Translations under genes and position numbers: made by a program
In this document: positions 47,560 to 56,854 of the stretch, piece by piece
Layout of the letters: every line of letters starts with the position of its first letter
Position numbering within the stretch: position 1 is the stretch's first letter
Source: Enoplolaimus lenunculus
Taxonomy: Eukaryota; Nematoda; Enoplea; Enoplida; Thoracostomopsidae
Length of the DNA: 64,000 nucleotides
Direction of reading: 5' to 3'
Assembly: GCA_030248215.1 (NCBI GenBank)
Contig: JASANG010004101.1
Span: forward strand, 124,001 to 188,000
Notes under the pieces: model-generated
Databases searched by the model: none
What the model was told of the DNA's origin: nothing
Seen by the model: only the letters and a program-made list of their open reading frames with translations

Positions 47560-49290
47560 AACGTATTTTCGAACAAGATTCTTACAGGTAAAAGTGTTAA
47601 TTCAGTATAATCAAGAGATGGAGGAATTTTATTCTCAAACACAACTATTGCCAAGACAGACAACCGATTGTCACTCATTGTGGACCACAAATTAGTTTTG
47701 ATTACTTTCAACCTTGAAAGCTGCACATTGCGCTCGCAATCGAAAATGACATTGTTAACATAACTTTTAGCGCAATTGTTAAGTTTAGATATATTTCGTA
47801 GAGATACTCACGATAGATGTAAAGAATATCTATAGCCGATCCCGATTCGATTTGGTCGTATTTTGCTAAAACCAAAAATTGCACGGCCAATTTCTCTGTA
47901 TAGTTCGTCAGAATCTACGTCACCCGTTTTATGCTGAAATCGTTAGCAGCTTCGTCTGTGAGTTCCCTCATTTTTGGCACTATATCGTCATTGCTTTTAT
48001 CGTCTACAAAAACCCAAACCAGTCCGCTGTACTTGTTCAATTGGATAAAACGATTGTTCAATGATAATAAAGCTTTGGTCAACGAGCCGGTAACAAAAAC
48101 TCGGATTGAATGCTTCCTCCGCTGTCCAAAATTGATCATCTGGTGCTTTATACGAAAACTGAACTTTTTCCTTGCGAAACCTTACCTTCGGAAAAACTTG
48201 TTCAACGTTTTCCACAGCTTCTGCGAGTGCAACGGCTTCAATTTTGGAATTATTGACACCATTTATGTTACATTAATCAAGAAATTTAACGCAAGCTTAA
48301 ATTTATTTGCGGTTGGTTTGAAGAGACACAGTTTGAGATTGCAACTAGCTCGATTTGTAAATCTGATACATTATATCATAGCACATAATATGCCTAAAAT
48401 AAAGCTTTATGCTGCCAAATTACTTGCCAGATTTTCGCAATCCAAACCAGCAGCGCCATCGCGTCTATGAACTGTATTCTCACGAAGCTTATTTTCACAA
48501 CGGGTGTCTGCACCACATTTGGACGTCATTCCCATATGTTTTTTCAATATTTGGCATCTGCCAGGAAGAGCAAAGATGATGTAAAGACGAGTTGTAACTC
48601 CAAAAAATATAACATCGGTTACAGATGACGATGCTGCATCGGTTGCTGTAGACTTTAAGTATGGTTTGAATACGGAACGCAAAAAGCTTCTGGACTTTTA
48701 TCAAGAAAAGCGCTTGCACCCCCGTGATACTTACACTTCATATTTGACCCGTTGTCATAGCAATGTCCTCGGCAATCTGTTATATCAAAATTTCACGTTC
48801 AAATCTAATTAGCCTCTTTGGTTGTATCAGCAACGTGAATATAGGAAAAAATGTTCGTTAAGCGTCACATCGCTTCCAGGATTAACTGCTACATTTCTGA
48901 AAATTACTGACATTTGTCCTTTGTATGAAGAATCTGGAGTACAGTCAAGTTGAACGGATGAGTTTGTTTTTATTGACGTTGTCTAAATTTAGCCTGTATA
49001 TTTTTTTCTAAAATCAATTTCAATGTTTCGTCTTGAATTCCGTGACTCCGGTACTGATCCGGTGAAGGATGTTCTTTGACACGTGTAACGAGTTGGCTTA
49101 GAATGGGGCGCTAATTTACCAGTAAATCGATATCACCAAGAAAATTTTCGTTGGAGCAAACCCCTGTCACTTCAGTGGAACACCGAAATGCTAAGTTTAG
49201 CTCAATTAAGAACATAACTATCAATGATACGTTGCGCTATTTTTCGCTAGAAGCTACGTTCACGTAACACTTCTTGAAGTAGCTGATCTG
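47560..49290 (-). pseudogene. Decayed hAT transposase (ZMYM/DUF4371-like group)
   Basis: Minus-strand pieces in family order: RKIAQRIIDSY and LAFRCSTEVTG, then a stretch matching the hAT catalytic region, DCRGHCYDNGSNMK and KYHGGASAFLDKSPEAFCVP, then FALPGRCQILKKHM, and near the end the dimerisation motif IALKVMLTMSFSIASAMCSF followed by TNLWSTMSDNRLSVLAIVVF. In the family these read DCRGQGYDNG, KGVQARI, FVPCGCHSLNL and VASAERSF. The pieces fall in different frames with internal stops, so no full protein is made. It is a cut-and-paste DNA transposon relic. Terminal repeats were not identified. Its relatives could have mobilised the small hAT-type elements in this window. Confidence 0.85.
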
Positions 49291-49403
49291 ATCGTCAATT
49301 GTTGTTCAATATGCCTAAAATCAATGTAAGAACCTCAATGTGCTTTCATAGATAATCCCAAACGCAAACTAAGACACAGTATATAAGTAGTAAGCTACAA
49401 GAT

Positions 49404-49610
49404 CTTATAGCTGAGCGGCGATGGCACAAACCTCCAGTTCTAGAGTTTTTAACCCTTTCTCACATGAATATTTTCTATTTTCCCTGAGACCTACTTTTAT
49501 TCTAGGTTCGAAATCCAGTGACTGGAGTGGGAGGCGTATACTATCACCACTCAGCTATAGGAGCTTGACGCTCGAGCCCGAGGGGCTCTCACGTCTTGTG
49601 GTGATTTAGT
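49404..49610. repeat. tRNA-like inverted repeat, possible SINE-derived element
   Basis: tagctgagcggcgatggc at 49408 and its inverted near-copy ccactcagctata at 49547-49559 both resemble tRNA A-boxes. aggttcgaaatcc at 49504 fits a B-box. The two halves face each other, as if two tRNA-derived sequences had fused head-to-head. A shortened copy lies at 46222-46345. Confidence 0.5.
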
Positions 49611-51079
49611 AATATGTATACTTGTTGCAATTGTTTGACATGGTGCGATATATATTATTTAACCTATATACACTGCGCTGAGTTGCCTATAGGCAACTCA
49701 ATGTGAGAAGGGGTTAAATATTACACCTTGCACAAAGCTGGTCTCTGAAAAACGTAATCGCAAAGTATTTATGTGGGAAACGCTTAACGTTCGCAGAAAT
49801 GTTATGGAATTCGGTGCATATTTTTTCAAAACGAGCAAAATATTATGTACTAGCCTTTCTCTAGGTCAATCCAGCCTTCGAAGCAAATAGTATGTGATAA
49901 TCCCATTCGTGATCTAGTATTCTTTCCTAGCCCTTCCCAATTGTTTATACCGCTTCGAAAGGGAGATTGATCAGAGATAGATAGACTGCAAGAATAACAG
50001 TACATATGCGGCATTAGAACGTATGGAGTCGACTAACCACGGGCTGTTCCGGCCTTGCAATCAAGTTTATTTTTCATTAATGAACTGTTAAAGCTGTGAT
50101 AACACATTAATAATATAGCAATTTTGACGTCACTGCCCTTGCCCTTTTGGGGTGTTAACCCGTGTCCCAGAAGGTATACAGCTGTAACAACAAAAATCTG
50201 GATTAAATTTAAAAACTTAACTCGGTTATAGCAGCAAATGAACTTCAATAACTTTGAGGGCTTGTTATAGTTTACAATGCTTCTATTTGAAGTTTGAACC
50301 CAGAATTTCAGACGATATCTTTTGGTGCTAATTCATAATCAAATCCATTTCTAGCAAGCGCTTCCATAAGGACGTCAATTGTGATAAATATTCTCGTGTG
50401 TACACTTTTCATCTATTTGCGAACCTATTTTGTGACAACCTTAAAATATCAGACCTTTATAATCAGTAAAGCAGTCACCGTTAATTTTTTCATTTTTGAT
50501 TTTCTAAGCGTCGAAGGTGAGCTTTGTCCTGCTTCTGAAACTAGACCTAAATTGCCCGACTCGTGGAACCAAACCAAATTTTGCCAAAACATAACAACCA
50601 TTCACAAATTTTTAACTAGGAAAGAAACGAACACAAGCGACATAGATGTATCAAAACAACTAATGAAAATGATAGTAATATTTTGCAACACCAACATCTA
50701 TATTATAAAAGCTAGAACGCCACACATACGTTTCACAAAGAACAGTACACACAAATATGAAAATTAATTTAACTACGAATATATATCGATAAGCAGGTGT
50801 GAGACGATTAAGGCAAAGAAAGCATACTGACTCTATCCTAAAAATGAGAACAAGTAGGGTTGCAAATGTTTCAACGATGTTCATTAGTATTGTTAAATTG
50901 ACGTTTAGTAAACGCTATATATTCGATCGAGGAAGGTTTCAAATTACGTATCGCGGGCGTTCGAGCAATACACGAATTGATAATTAGCGCAATTTACAAC
51001 ATATTTACTGTAAATGTTTCTTTATCGCTATGCGAATATTTGCTATCGTCCGTGAGTTGCGTCCAGGCTTAATACTGTA
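49611..51079. other. No gene recognised
   Basis: AT-rich. An open frame at 50381-50767 contains a more protein-like middle section with two cysteines and NQT/NIT sequons, but its length is compatible with chance and no domain is visible. Confidence 0.35.
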
Positions 51080-51540
51080 GTGACCCGAACAAGAGGGGAA
51101 ATTATATTAGTTTGGCCTATCTAGAGGGAACCACCGCCCATTAGTCGGTTACGAACTGTTATGTATTTTTAACCCACGCTCCGCCACTCTTCGTTACTGA
51201 TATATCGGTGCTGCAACTATCCGTTGAATTAAACGTTTATTAGTCTTGTGCCAATAGCTTGAGCGATCATGCAAGGTTATACTTGAAACGTACCTTCAAA
51301 ATTTAAGTACGCTTGAAAGTTTCGAGCTCAAATTATTTGGTCCTGGAGTCATTTATGCACTACAATTAGGAATAATTGACATTTATGGACTCCAATTAGG
51401 GTTTAGGGACCCTATCCGCTTACAGACTATTATTAGGGATGCAGACTCCTATTGATCGGACTCAAAATGGGGAAGCCCCTCGTATTACCCCACACCCTTT
51501 TATTTGGGTCCACTTTGTAGGCCCGCTGCCAGCTTATCTT
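51080..51540 (+). repeat. Family E repeat, copy 2
   Basis: gacccgaacaagagggg starts the copy. It continues with gttgaattaaacgtttatt, cctggagtcatttatgcac, ggactccaattagggtttag and ggactcaaaatgggg. It is longer than the other copies on the left. Confidence 0.75.
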
Positions 51541-51544
51541 GCTA

Positions 51545-52135
51545 TAGAGTTTAAAATTTTAAGAAAAGGCAAACAAGGGTTTTTGATCACTTACAAGCAA
51601 GGTATAAAATTTTATATGAGGCCTAAAATTATTTCAGGAAAGGTTGAGGCCCCCTGCCCCCCAGGGTGCAACCGGAATTATAAAATGCCGGAACCGGAAT
51701 CGGAAAGTTAAAAAGATACCGGAACCGGAACTGGAGCCGGAACCGGAAAATAAAAAATATTTTTTACCGAAAAATTCATTTTATGCGCTATTTTATCACT
51801 TTTAATGCTGCAAAACACACCATTTAGAATGCCAAAATCCTGAAACAAATACACTAGGTGGAAACATACTTATGATAAATTATGGAGTATGGCACTAAAT
51901 AAAAATTTTGGCAACACACGCTCGGACAATTTCAGGTTAGAATAATATGACAATTTTTCTTAAATTTTGGAATAAGAAAAATTTTTCAATAACGAAAATA
52001 CCGGAAAATTCCGGTAAAAAATACCGGATTTCATACCGGAACCGAATAGTGAAAAGTACCGGATTTTCCTACCGGAAGCGGAATTCCGGTTGCACCCTGC
52101 TGCCCCCCTTCGGCTGCAGGCCCGCCACTTTGATC
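51545..52135. mobile_element. Host transposon remnant split by a hAT miniature element
   Basis: gggtttttgatcacttacaa and ggaaaggttgaggccccctg precede the inserted element, and ctgccccccttcggctgcag with ggcccgccact follow it. The motif order resembles 43200-43290. It was a target for the insertion at 51662-52099. Confidence 0.5.
51662..52099. mobile_element. Complete CCGGAA-rich hAT-type miniature element with 8-bp target duplication
   Basis: Perfect 17-bp inverted ends, cagggtgcaaccggaat and attccggttgcaccctg. The flanks carry the same octamer ctgccccc (51654-51661 and 52100-52107). An 8-bp duplication with CAGGG ends is the hallmark of hAT transposition. At 438 bp it is non-coding, and the sub-terminal regions are dense in ccggaa motifs on both sides. 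It looks young. An older copy is at 16499-17035. Confidence 0.95.
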
Positions 52136-52743
52136 TCAAAGTCATTAATAGAATGTGTAATGTAAACCATTGGATTTAATTTACAGAAATATAGTATTTT
52201 GTTACTGCACTGAGTCCCTGTACACTTTCGGCCATGTTTGTTCTTTCTTATACTTGGACTTAGGTTTAGGAAAACGCTTGCCAATGCCTTAGCTTTCACC
52301 ATAGCAGTTACCTAAACCTGAACCTAAACCAAAATTTTGAATAGGTACTAGTTGAACTGTACAAAGGAACAGCCATGCGCTGAAAATCTGCTTTCAGAAC
52401 ATGATAAAACGATAAAATGTCCCAACATGTTCATTTCAATGAATTAGAATGATTTACAAGTCCATCCTTTCGCTAGGTACATGGTTGTGTTTAGTATGTG
52501 ATGCTTATTTGAATATTGTCAACTATACATAAAGTTCCATTCGAACAGATTTGAACTCGAATTTGTTGACTTTGGCCACTCTCCTTTAAAGCTGTGTTCC
52601 CCTAAACTGATCTCTGATATCGGTTTACGGGGACTACCTCGCATCGTTTGACAATATTGGAGACCATATGGTTTTTGAAGGTATATTGTATGTAAAGCAA
52701 ACGTTGCCATGCCTGTGCACATATGCCGGTATAAGTTGTTGCA

Positions 52744-52925
52744 ATGGCCGCGTGGTGTAACGGAAGCATGCTTGGCTCGAGCGCAAGAGGGTCGAGGTTC
52801 GATTCCCGGCGTGGACATTATCTTTGGGCAAAACTTCAAACAGGTGTCGTGCAGACCGTATAGTACCAACAGTTTTTGTCAGCGGGGTTTAGAAATTGTT
52901 TTACTTGGTATTATTACATCATAAG
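52744..52925 (+). mobile_element. tRNA-derived SINE
   Basis: ggccgcgtggtgtaacgg carries an A-box, and aggttcgattcc is a good B-box. The cloverleaf can be drawn with the anticodon loop CTCGAGC (anticodon CGA), but the anticodon and T stems have mismatches and no long variable arm, so a working tRNA is unlikely. The downstream atctttgggcaaaacttc is the kind of tail seen after tRNA heads in SINEs. No A-rich end was confirmed. Confidence 0.65.
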
Positions 52926-54129
52926 ATCAGGTTCAAAAGGTTTGGAGAACAACATGAACCCCATTTTTATCCGAAATTGTGGCTATATGCCATTAAGGAT
53001 ACATAGTGATTATCTAGTTCAATTGACGTCTCGCTATTATTGCACAGTAGTCTCTCGAGTTTAAAGAATGATAGAAAATTTTATCAAACAACACTGATGT
53101 TATCGTTCACGTTTTAAACTCTGCAAACTGCTCGTTTTGTGTTTTGCGTATTCGGACTGTTTATTTTTTAAGACAGTTTTTAAACTTCACTAATTTTGAT
53201 TGAACAGTAGCTTTCTGATTATAGAATTTTTAAAAAGATCTGCGGAAGTGCTTGAGACGCGCAATTGTCAATGTTAGGGTCTCCTATCTCGTTACTGGGA
53301 GCCACGTTCTACAGAGCTTCACTTCGACACCCTGCACCACTATTCGGGCACAGTCGTAAAAAATTTGACCACATTCCGGTATTTCAATGCTTCAGGCGCT
53401 TTAAAGATATCTAGTCGTTTTCAAATATTTTCGACTGAATTCTGCGTATTTTATGGTAAAGCGGGTTTTGCTAACCAGCAGCTTGGACGTCCCCTCTAAG
53501 CAATGAGTGTCCTGCGCGGATCATATGAACGTCTTAGACCTGGGGACTCAATGACCGAAACGGAAGGGCAGGCTCGCGAGGTATGTCGTCAGCTCTGAGA
53601 CGCGCTATCCCTTCAGGCTTTCTATACTCGCCTGCACTGTTGACACGATTTCTTGTTCTCTGTTCTTGCTGTACTTTGTTTTAGCTAAATATTCAAATTT
53701 TAATTGGGTTTTATTCCAATTTCACTGTGACGCGGTTAATCTATTACAACAGAATCGCAGCAGGATATGCGCAGGCTATATTTTAGAGAATTTTCTGTGT
53801 GCATACGAGGTTTAAAACGGTTTTTGGGATTCAGCGATTATTGGTTTTTCACTGATTTTTAAGGCCCGTTTTTGCATCTGTCATATATAACAATTGAGAG
53901 AACCCAACCAGCATCACCTTTTTTTCGCCGTGGGAAAATACAAAGATTGCTTCAGGTTTTTCACTCACTTCAGTCCCTGGTTACTTTTTCGTGTCCTTCA
54001 TCTGTTCCAATTGTGAGATGAAAAAGTTTGCGAGGCAAAACAGTAGATCATCCGCATTGGATTAAGAAAGCAATAAACCGAAGGAAAAGTCTCATTATTA
54101 GCACATTTCTGTTACATGGGGGAAATAAT
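52926..54129. other. No gene recognised
   Basis: Mixed-composition sequence with a G+C-richer patch at 53470-53600. No open frame or repeat family could be assigned. Confidence 0.4.
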
Positions 54130-54352
54130 CTACTGGAAAATTCCGCTAGTGGATTTTTCCGTCTGATGAAAATCCGCGTGGATTTTTCCGTGGGGTGAAA
54201 ATACGCCAGTGGATTTTTCCGGTAAAGTAAAAATTCGCCAGTGGACGTTTTTCGGTGGAATAAAAATCCGCTGGCGGATTTTCGGGGGAGACTAGACACC
54301 TGCTGGTTGATTTTTCCTCAGGGTGAAATTCGCTAGTGTATTTTTTCCAGGA
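54130..54352. repeat. Diverged minisatellite, about seven units of ~32 bp
   Basis: The units centre on ccgctagtggatttttccg followed by tctgatgaaaa-type spacers. Substitutions and small indels distinguish each unit. Open frames across it are artefacts. Confidence 0.85.
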
Positions 54353-55683
54353 CGAAGTCTGCGGAGGAAATAAATTCGCTTGTAATACAATACACTGCAT
54401 GTCTTTGGAACCAGCTTCAACGGATAATCGACCATTGGCTAAGGTTTCAGCAGAATTTATGCCGGAGGTTCTGGCTCTATTTTGATAAACACGTTTCAGT
54501 ACTGTTTAAAATTCGGCAATTCTACACTATTTTATTACTTAATAATTTGCTTCACGTCCGACTCTGGCAAAATTTGGTGATCTTTGGTTTTTGCTTTTTT
54601 AACCTCCGGTTGCACCCCGACGAGCATTGAATAACGCTCCATGAGTAAATTTGACCTTGGCTTACACTATGTAGCGCATTTGGTCACTAACGCCAATTTA
54701 TGCGCAAACGTTGCTATGGTTACATCTCCACCTTGAAAAACTATCTCCTTAAATAATTAGCCTTTGATTTGATTTTTGGTCAAATATTATCGTTCAGTTT
54801 TTAAGTGATCATACCAGTTTTGTTGTGCTTTAAAGTTTAGAACTTCATTTGTTCACTTTTAAAACGGTCACATAACAGCAACGTACAACCAGGGACGTGC
54901 CTTCGGCTCCGGCACCAAATGGACTCGGAAAATTGGGTAACGTAACTTGCCGCATTTGTAAAAAAGTGCCATTCCACATGTTGTTTGGGGCTTTAAAGCA
55001 TTTGCGAAGTTTTCAGTGCCTCGAAAAACACACTTTGACCAAAGATTGTAGATTATTTTTAAAATTAGCAAAATAAACATCATAAATCTAATTTGTCTTC
55101 ACGACCTGTTCCAGCTTCGGCTCCGGCAAATTTATTACCATCTCGTCCCGGCTGCGGACTGTAAGACCTCCGTTTGCATTGTGTCATGTAGTATTGTCTT
55201 CCGCTCCGCATTAACGTAATCTCATTTCTGCGTTTTTTTATTCTCAACTTTTTCGAAATATATCTCACAGTTGAGTCAAGTAATATTCAATCTTTAAGAT
55301 TTCCAATCATGTGGCGTTCTGAGAATTTGGATTGGTGGAGGCAACAGGCGTCGAAAAAACACTAAAATCTTGGTTCTTTATTCAACAGAAATTATATTCG
55401 AATTGGCTGATAGGCCCATCACGTCCTGACCTTTTTGTGGACTCATGTCCTTCTGTCCCCTTTAATCAGAAAATCGTTTATTAAATACATTTTCCTGCAA
55501 ATTCTGGCTTGCTCAAACTAAAACGATTACTCATATATATTTATTTTCAGCGCATTTTTTTATTCTTGTTTTATGTTTGAATTTTTAGTGCTTTTTTACT
55601 ACAACAAACGTCGCTTTATCATACGCAGCAGTACCGCAATTCTTAGTAAAGAAAAAATTGTGTCCCATGCCCATGCTAATTAC
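54353..55683. other. No gene recognised
   Basis: AT-rich; short open frames only. Confidence 0.4.
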
Positions 55684-55807
55684 AGGGACCTGCCCACTAA
55701 GAGATGCAGAGACTGCAAAACTTGAGCCTGGGAAGCTTTGGGCTTTGGCATAGTTTTAGGCTTACTTTTATGCCTGCACATAGGTTTAGCCTTAGTGGGC
55801 AGACCCT
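55684..55807. mobile_element. 124-bp TIR element with TTAGGC core
   Basis: Ends agggacctgcccactaag and cttagtgggcagaccct are inverted with about one mismatch. The core has ttttaggcttacttttatgc and ggtttagcct. A related copy lies at 8620-8740. Confidence 0.82.
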
Positions 55808-56741
55808 CATAGTTAACATGGACCAAACTGTTTATTAGTCATATATCTGTGAAAACAAGCAGTCCCACCTAGAAAATGGTAGTAAGAAGAAAAATTGTTT
55901 GAACGAAGCTTAACCCGCATTCCCCTTGTACAACTCGCGCTCTGTGTGCATATATCAGCATTTCACAGTGCAGTAGTCAACAGAATTATTGGCTTTGTAT
56001 ATATTCAGTGTGCGGATTTGTCTCTGTAATGTACAGAAATGGTGTGTATTTATTGTATTTAACGCAGTTACAGTGAATTCGGTCAAATTTTGTAGAATTT
56101 CGTATTCAGAAATTTGATGCAAAGCAGATAAGTTTGTACGGTTTTAGCAACAGCTTCTGTCGACCTGTCACTGTTTTCTGCAGCGGACCGTATGGAGTCG
56201 GATGTAGTTCCCTTATGGCTGACGGTAAGGATGCACTTTGAAGCCGTATCATAGCCACTCACCGCCCGACAAATCGTTGACCGACAATTTGTAACCCGAA
56301 GTGTCGTCGACTTGACAGTTTGTCAAACAATATGATGCTTAGAATTAAGCTTAAAATTATGCTTAGGCTTAGACTTAGGACGTTGTCGGGAGATAAATTG
56401 TTGATTTCAAATTTCTGACGTGGTTAATTTTCTATTTCAAAAAACAGCTGAAACCCTCTTTGCCGAAAAGTCGCTCCGCTGAAAAGACTGCGCAACCATG
56501 CTTGGCTCAGTTGTTTTCTTGGCTTTGTATTGTATATTTTTTAATGCTTGAATTTTAGTTATTTAGCAAAAGAGTTGTAGCATACCCCCACTGGCAGATC
56601 TAGCATATCTCGGTGGTAGAGTACATTTTCTTAAGCTGAAACAGAGGCCACAAACTATATGTAGCTATTTGAAACATTTTTATTTTCAGCTAAGGTTTGA
56701 AAGTAAACCGATGAAAATTGAAATTTTTCTCCAAAAGGCTA
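55808..56741. other. Upstream flank of the transthyretin-like gene
   Basis: Contains a TTAGGC patch at 56335-56385 (atgcttaggcttagactta) with weak inverted flanks built on gacaatttgt and cccgaca. No exon seen. Confidence 0.4.
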
Positions 56742-56752
56742 CACTATAAAAT
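56742..56752 (+). promoter_or_regulatory. TATA-like box upstream of the transthyretin-like gene
   Basis: actataaaatt lies about 105 bases before the start codon. Position and sequence fit a TATA box, but such words are common in AT-rich DNA. Confidence 0.3.
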
Positions 56753-56828
56753 TATGTAAAAACACGTCATTTAATAAATTACAACTTCTTAGCGTTCAAA
56801 TTGATTAACTGATTCGATCTCATATTCT

Positions 56829-56854
56829 GTTTATCTTTCGACACAGAAAGCAAC
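56829..56854 (+). promoter_or_regulatory. 3' splice-site-like leader of the transthyretin-like gene
   Basis: gtttatctttcgacacag ends at 56846, eight bases before the ATG. A pyrimidine-rich acceptor this close to a start codon is what nematode spliced-leader trans-splicing looks like. A 5'-UTR intron would look the same. Confidence 0.45.

Noticed and set aside
50381-50767. 128-residue open frame with sequons and two cysteines
   Set aside because: The length is within chance for a 64-kb six-frame scan and no domain or splice context is convincing.
52744-52815. Functional tRNA gene with anticodon CGA (Ser)
   Set aside because: Serine tRNAs need a long variable arm, which is absent, and both the anticodon and T stems have mismatches.
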